Shown here: positions 46,524 through 54,423 of the stretch, one piece after another | How the letters are laid out: every line of letters starts with the position of its first letter | Numbering within the stretch: the stretch's first letter is position 1 | Assembly (NCBI RefSeq): GCF_900100665.1 | Contig: NZ_FNCS01000011.1 | Span: 33,493 to 97,492, forward strand | DNA: 64,000 bases | Source of the DNA: Pelagibacterium luteolum | GTDB taxonomy: Bacteria > Pseudomonadota > Alphaproteobacteria > Rhizobiales > Devosiaceae | Reading direction: 5' to 3' | Position numbers and translations under genes: made by a program | The notes under the pieces: model-generated | Told to the model about the DNA's origin: nothing | Databases searched by the model: none | What the model saw: the letters and a program-made list of their open reading frames with translations, nothing else

Positions 46524-46557
46524 ATCCCGACCGCCCCTATTGTCAGGAAGTCGCGAG

Positions 46558-47529
46558 ATGTCCCTGGGTTTATTTCTGCTCAAGCGTATTGCCTACGCAA
46601 CGCCGCTTCTTGTTGGCGCCATCGTTCTCATTTTCGTTCTGGTGCGCCTCGCCCCCGGCAATCCGGTCGATTACATCATCGGCGAGATGGGGGCGGATCC
46701 TGTCGTCGTCGCGCGTCTCATGGCCGATATGGGGCTCGATCAGCCCGTCTACGTCCAGCTCTACCGCTATGTCCTTCAGGTTCTGACCGGCGATCTGGGC
46801 CATTCTTTCGTCTCCAACGCGCCGGTCATCGATCTCATTCTGGATCGCTTACCAGCTACCCTGCTCCTGATGGTGTCGCAACTCGTGCTTTCGATCCTGA
46901 TCGGGGTGTGGCTCGGGGTTCTTTCAGCGCGCAAGCCCGGCTCCTCACTCGACAACGCCATCACAATCTTCTCACTGGCGACCTTCGCCATTCCTGTATT
47001 TTGGCTCGGCCAGATGCTCATTCTGACCGCTGGCTATTATCTCCACTGGTTTCCGATACAGGGCATGGTCAATTTCCGCGCCGGTTATACCGGCTGGGAG
47101 CACGTGGTCGACGTTGCCTACCACATGGTTCTGCCCGTAACCGCCATGACCCTTCTCAACCTCGCCCTCATTCAGCGCCTGACCCGCGCCAGCATGATCG
47201 AGGTATTGGGGCAGGACTACGTCAAGGTCGCCCGCGCCAAAGGGTTGACCGAAGGTGCAGTTCTCGTTCGCCACGCCCTTCGCAACGGTCTCTTGCCTGT
47301 CGTCACGGTGATCGGGCTCGAATTCAGGTCGCTGATCGCAGGCGCGGTCCTAACTGAAACGGTTTTTGCATGGCCCGGCCTTGGCCGGTTGACCTTTGAT
47401 GCGATCGGCACGCGCGATTACCCGCTTCTGATGGGCATGTTCATCTTCATGTGCGCGCTCGTCATCATCGGCAATCTGATCACCGATCTGCTTTACGCCC
47501 TGCTTGACCCCAGAATTCGGTATTCGTGA
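46558..47529 (+). CDS. Oligopeptide-type ABC permease 1 (OppB/DppB-like)
   Basis: A 323-residue inner-membrane protein with six transmembrane segments. It starts MSLGLFLLKRIAYATPLLVGAIVLIFVLVRLAPGNPVD, the family's opening, and has the EAA-loop DYVKVARAKGLTEGAVLVRHALRNGLLPVV. ATG 46558 after AGGAAG is preferred to an in-frame TTG at 46540. It is coupled to the second permease through TGATG. Confidence 0.92.
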   Translation: MSLGLFLLKRIAYATPLLVGAIVLIFVLVRLAPGNPVDYIIGEMGADPVVVARLMADMGLDQPVYVQLYRYVLQVLTGDLGHSFVSNAPVIDLILDRLPATLLLMVSQLVLSILIGVWLGVLSARKPGSSLDNAITIFSLATFAIPVFWLGQMLILTAGYYLHWFPIQGMVNFRAGYTGWEHVVDVAYHMVLPVTAMTLLNLALIQRLTRASMIEVLGQDYVKVARAKGLTEGAVLVRHALRNGLLPVVTVIGLEFRSLIAGAVLTETVFAWPGLGRLTFDAIGTRDYPLLMGMFIFMCALVIIGNLITDLLYALLDPRIRYS

Positions 47530-48380
47530 TGAACACTCTTGCTCTACGACTGCGCAAGACAGGCGATCTTTGGCGGCTGTTTTCCCGCCGCACCTCCTCG
47601 GTCGTCGGCCTCGTAGCTGTCGTCATCGTTGTCCTAGCCGCGGTATTTGCCAGCGTTCTGGCTCCCTATGGCCGACTGGATATGGGACTGTCCTTCCAGC
47701 CTCCGTCAGGCAACCATTTTCTTGGCACCGATAGCCTGGGTAGCGACGTCTTCAGCAATATCCTTTATGGCGCGCAAACCTCGCTCCTCGTGGGCTTCTG
47801 CGCCGTTCTGACCTCCAGTGTCATCGGGATTCTGGTCGGCGCCATCTCCGGCTATTACGGTGGTTCGGTCGACAACATCCTGATGCGCATCACCGAGCTG
47901 TTTCAGATGGTGCCGCAGTTTTTCCTCGCCATCATCATAATCGCCCTGTTCGGCTCGAGCATCTGGAATGTGATATTCGTCATCGGCATCCTGACCTGGC
48001 CATCGACAGCACGGCTGCTGCGGGCCGAGTTTCTGGCTCTCAAGCAGCGCGAGTTCATCGAGGCGGGCCGGTCGCTCGGCATGACCGATTTCGATTTGAT
48101 CACGCGCGAAATCCTGCCCAATGCGCTGCCGCCCGTCATCGTCAACGCAAGCCTGCAGATTTCCGGCGCCATATTGCTCGAAACGAGCCTGAGCTTTCTG
48201 GGGCTGGGCGATCCCAACGTCATGAGCTGGGGCATGATGCTCAACGCAGCCCAGGAGTATTTCAACCGCGCCTGGTGGATGGCGGCATTCCCAGGCGTTG
48301 CGATTTTCATAACCACGCTAGGTCTCAATCTCGTGGGTGACGGCCTCAACGATGCCCTCAACCCTCGGCTTCGAACCTAG
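47529..48380 (+). CDS. Oligopeptide-type ABC permease 2 (OppC/DppC-like)
   Basis: A 283-residue inner-membrane protein with six transmembrane segments, an N-terminal OppC-like stretch, HFLGTDSLGSDVFSNILYGAQTSLLVG and the EAA-loop EFIEAGRSLGMTDFDLITREILPNALPPVIV. It starts at ATG 47529 within TGATG; the neighbouring GTG 47526 is also possible. It is the last recognisable gene of the importer operon. Confidence 0.92.
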   Translation: MNTLALRLRKTGDLWRLFSRRTSSVVGLVAVVIVVLAAVFASVLAPYGRLDMGLSFQPPSGNHFLGTDSLGSDVFSNILYGAQTSLLVGFCAVLTSSVIGILVGAISGYYGGSVDNILMRITELFQMVPQFFLAIIIIALFGSSIWNVIFVIGILTWPSTARLLRAEFLALKQREFIEAGRSLGMTDFDLITREILPNALPPVIVNASLQISGAILLETSLSFLGLGDPNVMSWGMMLNAAQEYFNRAWWMAAFPGVAIFITTLGLNLVGDGLNDALNPRLRT

Positions 48381-48973
48381 TTCTAAGTCATCGAAAGAAA
48401 TCGACCCTATGAACGATCCTGCTCGTTTCGCAATGACGCCAAATCCAGTTTGGACCCGCCCCGTCGAGGGCATCTCAAAGGTCGTTCCCGCCAACTCCAG
48501 CGCTGTTACACCATGGAGGCGACTATTGAAGGTATGGGTCCAATGACCGTAAACGTTATCGAAGGGCAACCGCGCGATTGCAGGCCGTTGGACGCATCGC
48601 CAGGTGGCTCGCGTACTTACGCAAGCAGTTTCGTATGGCCGAGCCGGAAGAGCTTCGCGCGTGCTGCGCAAGCTATGATTCCAAGAAAATCAATGTTCCC
48701 GATATCTAAAACGACAATAAGACTTTGGTCTTAGTTGACGCTCGTTGATGTTTTCTCGGAGTATCAATTTAATGTCAAAATCGGCCTCATAGCCGGGATT
48801 CGGGCAAGAAGCGGGGTTTGGGAGGGCCCCCTAGAAGATGTCTTCATCAAGCGCTTTTTGCCGATAAGGTGTCCACGGGCCGGTTTATTCCGCTCGACAA
48901 TTGCAGAAAATTACCAGTGCCGAATGGCTGCAATGTACGCAGTCGAAAACGGCTGATTTTGGGAAGGACTAAG
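48381..48973. other. 593-bp region with no recognisable intact gene
   Basis: Apart from one 45-codon frame (listed separately) and an open frame without a start, ending at 48709 (...IARWLAYLRKQF...KKINVPDI), I find nothing coding. The latter could be the decayed end of a gene. A small AAGAC/GTCTT hairpin lies near 48719-48732. The promoter of the cytochrome/dehydrogenase genes should lie in the last 200 bases. Confidence 0.5.
48409..48546 (+). CDS. Possible 45-residue ORF or broken gene start
   Basis: ATG 48409 follows the permease stop by 28 bases with a GAAAGAAA-type ribosome site and encodes MNDPARFAMTPNPVWTRPVEG..., ending at TGA 48546. I recognise no family. Its position and abrupt end suggest the surviving start of an operon gene that was later truncated, or a small uncharacterised protein. 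Low confidence. Confidence 0.3.
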   Translation: MNDPARFAMTPNPVWTRPVEGISKVVPANSSAVTPWRRLLKVWVQ

Positions 48974-49528
48974 TTGCCTTATTCTATCGAACGTAAAACG
49001 GTTGCACTGCTCTCCGCAGGGTTGATTTCCACCTTCGTTGCCGCCTCCGCAACCCTGGCGCAAGACGTTGCGCTCACCGAAGGCCCAGCAACGATCTGGG
49101 ACGGCGTGTACACAGCAGAGCAGGCCGACCGCGGACAGTCTCTGTTTACCGAGAACTGCTCGAGCTGCCATGGTTCGCAGGCTGGCGGCGGGCCCGCTGG
49201 TCCACCGCTAGCCGGGAGCACTCTCGACGCAAAAGCTGATACGCCAGTCGCTGCAATGATAGACTATATGATCGCTGCCATGCCGCCGGAAAGCCCTGGC
49301 AGACTGCGCACCCGCGAATACGTCGACATCATGGCCTTCATTTTAGAAGTACATGGCGCACCGGCGGGCGAGACAGAACTCCCGCCGACCGTTGCCGACC
49401 TCAATGATATCACGTTCGCAACCCAGCCAGAAGATTATGCAGCGCCAGAGCCTTCGGCAGACGTCGCCCCAGAAGCGAGCGCTCCTGTGGAAGAATCTGA
49501 AGCTGAGCCGTTCAATGATGGACATTGA
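48974..49528 (+). CDS. Secreted c-type cytochrome, partner of the quinoprotein dehydrogenase
   Basis: A 184-residue periplasmic protein with a signal peptide (cleavage near residue 29-30, TLAQ), one haem c site Cys62-Ser-Ser-Cys65-His66 and a likely axial Met103 (AAMPPESPG). The last 45 residues are an acidic Pro/Ala-rich tail that may dock to a partner. The start is TTG 48974 with GGAAGGA upstream. It lies 96 bases before the PQQ dehydrogenase gene with a hairpin between, and most likely accepts its electrons, like XoxG/MxaG or cytochrome c550. Confidence 0.85.
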   Translation: MPYSIERKTVALLSAGLISTFVAASATLAQDVALTEGPATIWDGVYTAEQADRGQSLFTENCSSCHGSQAGGGPAGPPLAGSTLDAKADTPVAAMIDYMIAAMPPESPGRLRTREYVDIMAFILEVHGAPAGETELPPTVADLNDITFATQPEDYAAPEPSADVAPEASAPVEESEAEPFNDGH

Positions 49529-49560
49529 TCATTAGCGGCGTGGAGGAGATACGCACACCA

Positions 49561-49596
49561 ACGTCCGGTGACCAGCAGCTAAAATTCATCGGACGT
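49561..49596 (+). promoter_or_regulatory. Intercistronic hairpin between cytochrome and dehydrogenase genes
   Basis: ACGTCCGGTGA (49561-49571) pairs with TCATCGGACGT (49586-49596), 11 pairs including one G-U, around 14 bases. It precedes an AT-rich run and a GGAGG ribosome site for the dehydrogenase. It may be an mRNA processing or stability element raising dehydrogenase expression. Confidence 0.55.
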
Positions 49597-49624
49597 ATTA
49601 TTTAATTAAGTGGAGGAAAAACAT

Positions 49625-51394
49625 ATGCGATTCAGATACTTGCTTTTGCAGACTCTCGCCACGGCGGCATTGGTCTGCGCACCGGCTTATGCTCAAGATC
49701 GCCTCGCCGATCTGGCGCCCGTCACTGACGCTGATCTTCAGAACGTCGATCCAGGCAACTGGCTTGCCTACGGTCGCGACGTATACAATTTCGGCTACAG
49801 CCCGTTGACCGAAATTAACGCCGATAACGTGGATACCCTTCAGTCAGCCTGGGCCCGTGGCATCGAGTCTGGACAAATCCAAACGGCACCGTTGGTTTAT
49901 GACGGCGTGATGTTTATCGCCAGCCCCAACGAAGTCGTTGAGGCCATCGACGCCGTCACAGGCACACTATTGTGGCAGTATCGCCATCGCATTGAAATCG
50001 AGCCGGAGCTATTGAACTCGATTACGCGCGACCGCAAGCGCGGCATCGCTATCTATGGCGAGAACATCTATTTCGCCACTTGGGACAACCATCTGGTCGC
50101 CCTCAATATGCGTGATGGCCAGGTGGTATTTGACATCGACCGCGGACAGGGTGACGAAGGCATTTCAAATTCTTCTGGTCCCATCGTTGCCAATGGGATC
50201 ATCGTGCTCGGCTCGTCCTGCCAGTATTCGGGCTTTGGTTGCTACGCCACAGGCCATGATGCTCAAACGGGCGAAGAACTTTGGCGCAATTATTTCATCC
50301 CACGGCCAGGCGAAGAAGGTGACGAGACCTGGGGTGGCAGCTCATTTGAATCGCGTTGGATGACCGGCGCATGGGGACAGTTCACTTACAATCCAGAACT
50401 CGATCTTGTGTTTTATGGATCGTCTTCGACAGGACCGTCTTCAGAGGTGCAGCGCGGCACTGTTGGTGGTACCCAATTTGGCACCAATACTCGTTTTGCC
50501 GTCAAGCCGCAGACGGGCGAAATCGTCTGGCGCCACCAGACCTTGCCCCGCGACAACTGGGATCAAGAATGCACCTATGAAATGATCGTGGACACGGTCA
50601 ATGTCGGCCCTAGCGATACGATGGAGACCCTGCAGGCCATCAATCCCAATGCTGCTACCGGCGAGCGTGCAGTTTTGACAGGGGTGCCGTGCAAGACGGG
50701 TACGTTGTGGCAGTTCGACGCTGCTACAGGCGAGTTCATCTATGCTCGCGACACCGCCTACCAAAATCTGATCGATAACGTTGACGAAGACGGTATCGTA
50801 ACGGTCAACGAAGACGTCGTTTTCAAGGAAGACAACGCGCCGATCTATCATTGCCCGACATTCTTGGGCGGTCGTGACCAAGCACGCACAGCCTACAATC
50901 CCGACACCAAGGTCATGTTCGTTCCCTTGACCAATGCTTGCATGGAACAGACACCTCGCCCGGACGTGCCGATCCCGGCGAACTCCTACAACCAGAACTC
51001 GGTTTACTCGCTGCCTGAAGGCATGACCAACGCTGGTCGTATCGATGCTGTCAACGTGGAGACCGGTGAAACCGTGTGGCGTTACGAGCAGGAAGCCGTC
51101 AACTACGCCTCGCTGCTGGCTACCGGTTCGGAATTGGTGTTCTCGGGCGGCGCGGATCGCTATTTCAAGGCGATCAATCAGGAGACTGGTGAGCTTGTAT
51201 GGCAGACGCGTTTGGCTGCCAGCCCAATGGGCACGCCAATTAGCTATGAAGTCGACGGCAAACAATATGTCGCCATCGTCACGGGCACGCCCGGTTACGG
51301 CGGGACGCTGATGACGCGTCTGGTTCCCGACGCTGCCGACATGAGCTCCCTAGGCGCCGCCATTCAAGTGTTCGCTCTGCCCGACGCCGAATAG
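49625..51394 (+). CDS. PQQ-dependent alcohol dehydrogenase (methanol/ethanol type)
   Basis: A 589-residue periplasmic quinoprotein with a signal peptide ending APAYAQ (residue 24) and an eight-bladed propeller seen as repeated tryptophan-docking motifs (DAVTGTLLWQY, DAQTGEELWRN, KPQTGEIVWRH, NVETGETVWRY, NQETGELVWQT). The catalytic Asp is probably Asp313 in RDNWDQE. By hand alignment the loop holding the metal-ligand Glu of methanol dehydrogenase (GAEFGVRG) reads CQYSGFGC here, with Cys199 and Cys206 bracketing it. The residue two after the catalytic Asp is Glu315, where lanthanide enzymes have Asp and calcium enzymes Ala/Ser. ATG 49625 follows GGAGGAAAAAC. Substrate unknown; a Devosia relative (DepA) oxidises deoxynivalenol. 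Confidence 0.9.
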   Translation: MRFRYLLLQTLATAALVCAPAYAQDRLADLAPVTDADLQNVDPGNWLAYGRDVYNFGYSPLTEINADNVDTLQSAWARGIESGQIQTAPLVYDGVMFIASPNEVVEAIDAVTGTLLWQYRHRIEIEPELLNSITRDRKRGIAIYGENIYFATWDNHLVALNMRDGQVVFDIDRGQGDEGISNSSGPIVANGIIVLGSSCQYSGFGCYATGHDAQTGEELWRNYFIPRPGEEGDETWGGSSFESRWMTGAWGQFTYNPELDLVFYGSSSTGPSSEVQRGTVGGTQFGTNTRFAVKPQTGEIVWRHQTLPRDNWDQECTYEMIVDTVNVGPSDTMETLQAINPNAATGERAVLTGVPCKTGTLWQFDAATGEFIYARDTAYQNLIDNVDEDGIVTVNEDVVFKEDNAPIYHCPTFLGGRDQARTAYNPDTKVMFVPLTNACMEQTPRPDVPIPANSYNQNSVYSLPEGMTNAGRIDAVNVETGETVWRYEQEAVNYASLLATGSELVFSGGADRYFKAINQETGELVWQTRLAASPMGTPISYEVDGKQYVAIVTGTPGYGGTLMTRLVPDAADMSSLGAAIQVFALPDAE

Positions 51395-51410
51395 CTGTCG
51401 CGTCACTACC

Positions 51411-51440
51411 AACCGGCGCGATAATTCGCGCCGGTTTCTT
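51411..51440 (+). terminator. Rho-independent terminator after the dehydrogenase gene
   Basis: AACCGGCGCGA (51411-51421) and TCGCGCCGGTT (51426-51436) form a perfect 11-bp stem with a 4-base loop, followed by TTCTTCC. It should separate the highly expressed cytochrome/dehydrogenase pair from the accessory operon. Confidence 0.85.
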
Positions 51441-51502
51441 CCCCGGCAGGGCTTCGCGTCCTGCTTTCTGCGCAACGGGACGACTTCGGTCCAGTACACC
51501 CG

Positions 51503-52411
51503 ATGCGAGAGGCCTCGCCCATGTTGTTCCGCTCCCCCCTAAATCCGCTACACAAGACCGGCCGTGCGTCGGTGCGCATTGCCCTCGTCATCACATCTTT
51601 GATCTGGATGTCTCTGCCCTCCCCCGCAGCCATCGGGCAAGAGGACCCGGTGTCGAGGGACATGTACGACGAACGCCTGCGAAACGAAGGTAATTCTATT
51701 GCCTTCTGCCTGCGGCCCATCGGACCACTGGCGTCATTTGAAGCCGAACTCGCCGACCAGTTGGGTCAGGTTCTGCTGACTGAGGTGCGTACATACACCG
51801 TAAATGAGCGAAGCTTTCCGGTCCGTCCCACCATATTTGACTACATCTTCGGGCTGACAGACGAACAGATGTTTATCGTGATGGCAGAGCAATGCGATGT
51901 CCTTTTGGGGATGCATCTGTCAACGGCAGCGCCGCCATGGGTACGGTTGTCCAGGCCTTATATCGTCGCGCGCATGCTCGGAATATCCGATGATCCGGAG
52001 GTTCGGACGCTAGCCGATCTGAGACAGACCCACCGGATCGGTGTTCAAGCTCTCGCAGCGGGTGACGCGGCCTTGACGAGCTATTTACGTACGCTTCCAG
52101 CCGATACGATCCCTCAAAGGGTTATCTTTCGCGACAATCGCAGCCTCTTTGAGGCCCTTTCCACTGAGCAGGTCGACGTGACGCTCATGTGGGAAGGCGC
52201 GCTGATGGCAGGCGTGGACGGCGATGCGACGGGCTATCATGCTTTGGACTCGCTGCCTTTTCCCGTGGATGCTGTCCGGATCAGCGCTGCGGTGAACGTC
52301 AGGGACAGTTTTCTCGGCGCACTCATAGACGAGGCCATAGCAGCCCTTGAAGCCGACGGCACACTCGCCGAGATGGCGGTGCGCCATAAAATTCTGTGGC
52401 CCGACGCGTAA
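51503..52411 (+). CDS. MxaJ/XoxJ-like periplasmic protein
   Basis: A 302-residue secreted protein (hydrophobic N-terminus about residues 22-45) of the family 3 solute-binding fold. It has IAFCLRPIGPLASFEAELADQLGQ, LGMHLSTAAPPWVRLSRPYIVARM, LADLRQTHRIGVQALA and DVTLMWEGALMAG. In methylotrophs MxaJ/XoxJ lies next to the quinoprotein dehydrogenase and is needed for active enzyme. The same position here supports that reading over a transport role. ATG 51521 is an alternative start. Its stop overlaps the next ATG (TAATG). Confidence 0.78.
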   Translation: MREASPMLFRSPLNPLHKTGRASVRIALVITSLIWMSLPSPAAIGQEDPVSRDMYDERLRNEGNSIAFCLRPIGPLASFEAELADQLGQVLLTEVRTYTVNERSFPVRPTIFDYIFGLTDEQMFIVMAEQCDVLLGMHLSTAAPPWVRLSRPYIVARMLGISDDPEVRTLADLRQTHRIGVQALAAGDAALTSYLRTLPADTIPQRVIFRDNRSLFEALSTEQVDVTLMWEGALMAGVDGDATGYHALDSLPFPVDAVRISAAVNVRDSFLGALIDEAIAALEADGTLAEMAVRHKILWPDA

Positions 52412-52983
52412 TGATCAGTCTCCTTTATGAGTTGACTCCAGTTAGGATCGTACTCGATGGCAGCGCCGGAATAGTTGTCATTGCCTTGCATGGGTTTTTC
52501 CTCGCCCTAGCCGCGCGGGTCATGGGCGACGCCGGCCCAACACATGACGGACGACTGACCCTAAATCCAATCGCGCATATCGATATCTTTTCATTGGCTG
52601 GAGTTGTCATCGCGCAACTGGGCTGGGTGCGTCCCATGGATATCCGTTCGCGTGAACTCAAGGGTGGCATTGCCCGTGTCATTGTCATGGTCCTTCTGGC
52701 GCTCGCTGCAACATGGAGTATCGGACGTGCAGCAATGGCGGCGCGGGGACTTTTGATCTCCCTGACGCCGCCGGACTTGCTCCAGATGACCGAGTCTTGG
52801 CTCTTTGCCTTCACGCGCATGTCCGACCGCTTCGCGCTTTTCAACCTACTGCCTATCCTGGCGCTGACGGCTTCTCACGCAGTACGTGAATATCTGCCCG
52901 AAAGGCTCCGGGGCACCGGCCTTATCGTTTCTGGTCTGACGCTGGTTCTGGCTTTGATGCTCAAACTACTGGTATGGCGATGA
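52411..52983 (+). CDS. M50 site-2-protease-like membrane protein lacking the HExxH motif
   Basis: A 190-residue protein with four or five membrane segments. Its layout follows prokaryotic M50B/S2P proteins: His27-Gly-Phe-Phe-Leu where HExxH should be, then MGDAGPTHDGRLTLNPIAHIDIFS and a later FNLLPILAL (family: NLLPIPPLDG). The catalytic Glu and second His are missing, and the last motif lacks its Asp. It is therefore probably inactive as a protease and may act as a membrane scaffold. It is coupled by TAATG and ATGA overlaps to both neighbours in the accessory operon. Confidence 0.7.
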   Translation: MISLLYELTPVRIVLDGSAGIVVIALHGFFLALAARVMGDAGPTHDGRLTLNPIAHIDIFSLAGVVIAQLGWVRPMDIRSRELKGGIARVIVMVLLALAATWSIGRAAMAARGLLISLTPPDLLQMTESWLFAFTRMSDRFALFNLLPILALTASHAVREYLPERLRGTGLIVSGLTLVLALMLKLLVWR

Positions 52984-54368
52984 GACCGCCACGAGAGCCG
53001 CTCTCGTCGATCCTTGAGGACAGCCGCAAACGCTTGCTTGCCAGAGCCGCTCTTCTGGTCATGGCAAGTGCCTTGGCGGCGGGCGCCATCGCGTGGCTCA
53101 GTTTGACAATGATCGAAGCTGCGCATCGCCAAGGTTGGATCGAAGCCTCATTGACTTTGCGTGTCATACCGGCAGTCGCAGCAGCATTGTTGATCGGCGC
53201 TGGGGTTGCGACAGCGATTTCGATCGGCTGGAACCGCGCCATACTTGCTCATGGCGCTCTTGCTCTCTCAATCGATCGTCAGGCCAATATGGGTCTTGCC
53301 TATGCGACGGCAGTCGAAGTTGCTGTGAGATCGCCGGCTGGGCCGCTTTCGCGCGCGCTCGTATCAGATATGCGGACGCATGTGGCGGGCATCGATATCT
53401 CCGGACTTTGGCCACTGGTCATTCCCTTGATCCGCAACCTTGCAATAGCAGCAATAGTTGCTGCCGGGGCTGCAGCGGCCATGTCCGCCACATTGCCTCC
53501 AATTGAGGTTATTCCCGCATCGACGACAGCACCAGATTCTAATCAAACGCGCGACCACGCCCAAAACCTTGCCGATCGGCTGAATCGAGAGGCGGTGCTC
53601 CGTCAAGAGCCGATTCTGGCTGCAATAGCGCGCGCCATCGAGGAGCGCGTCGCACGAGCTTCACCTGATGTCAGCGCCGACGCGCTCGATGACGAACTTA
53701 ATGCTCTGATCGACCAAGCATTGGCAGCATTTGGTGAAAATGCGCCAAGCTGGCTTAACGATCGGCGCGCTTCGGGCCAGATGCCGGACGGATCCAATGT
53801 CGCGACAGGTGTGTCAGGACCGCAAAATTCCAATCTCCAACAAGGCACTGACGAATTCGCGATCGACCTCGAGGCGATCGAAAGCGCCAGACGCAATCAG
53901 GACGTCGCTATTCTCGAAGGAGACGGCAGAGAGCCTGGCGAAGAGTCCGAAGCGATGGGGGAGATCAGGCCAGGTGACGGGGGGCCTCCGGGATCGGCGA
54001 TGACACCCGAGCGGATCGAGCCGCAGGAGATGCAATTTGCAGGGCGGGAGTCGGTGGGCGCAGCGGCAGAGTCAGGCCGAGGGGCCGCCGATCAAGCCGG
54101 TGCGGGAACCCAATCGCTTGAAGGTGAAACCATGGTGCCCGGTGCAGATGGAAACGTCGACATGACTCTACCCCCGGCCGCTCAAGAGACTGGACAACGT
54201 ATTCGCATAACCCTACCGCCGTCCGAAGCCGAGCAGTCGATTGCAGCTAGAGGCGGCGCGGGCAGCGCCAGCGCCGGTGGCGAGACAACGCAAACCGTAG
54301 AGCGTCACTCGCTGCCAACAGGCAACCGTGAAGCCTTGGGACGATATTTCGAGAGGCTGGCCGAATGA
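52974..54368 (+). CDS. Membrane protein with long polar tail (mxa-like accessory)
   Basis: A 464-residue protein with three or four transmembrane segments in the first 190 residues (LARAALLVMASALAAGAIAW, then two more, then IRNLAIAAIVAAGAAAAMSA), followed by about 270 polar, Gly/Gln/Glu/Ala-rich residues that look disordered apart from a helix near 195-260. The ending is NREALGRYFERLAE. I recognise no family with confidence; DUF4175-type proteins beside Bat/vWA genes are the nearest in layout. ATGs at 52974 and 52980 are both usable; the latter overlaps the previous stop (ATGA). Confidence 0.75.
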   Translation: MAMRPPREPLSSILEDSRKRLLARAALLVMASALAAGAIAWLSLTMIEAAHRQGWIEASLTLRVIPAVAAALLIGAGVATAISIGWNRAILAHGALALSIDRQANMGLAYATAVEVAVRSPAGPLSRALVSDMRTHVAGIDISGLWPLVIPLIRNLAIAAIVAAGAAAAMSATLPPIEVIPASTTAPDSNQTRDHAQNLADRLNREAVLRQEPILAAIARAIEERVARASPDVSADALDDELNALIDQALAAFGENAPSWLNDRRASGQMPDGSNVATGVSGPQNSNLQQGTDEFAIDLEAIESARRNQDVAILEGDGREPGEESEAMGEIRPGDGGPPGSAMTPERIEPQEMQFAGRESVGAAAESGRGAADQAGAGTQSLEGETMVPGADGNVDMTLPPAAQETGQRIRITLPPSEAEQSIAARGGAGSASAGGETTQTVERHSLPTGNREALGRYFERLAE

Positions 54369-54423
54369 GCATTGGTGATCAAACAAGCCCGATGCTCGGA
54401 CATGACTCTTTACAGGTTATCGT

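Noticed and set aside
48735..48956. 73-codon plus frame before the cytochrome gene
   Set aside because: The TTG start has no ribosome site and the frame overlaps the likely promoter; no family resemblance.
50441..51265. 274-codon minus-strand frame over the PQQ dehydrogenase
   Set aside because: It is antisense to repeated propeller motifs and no recognisable protein is encoded.
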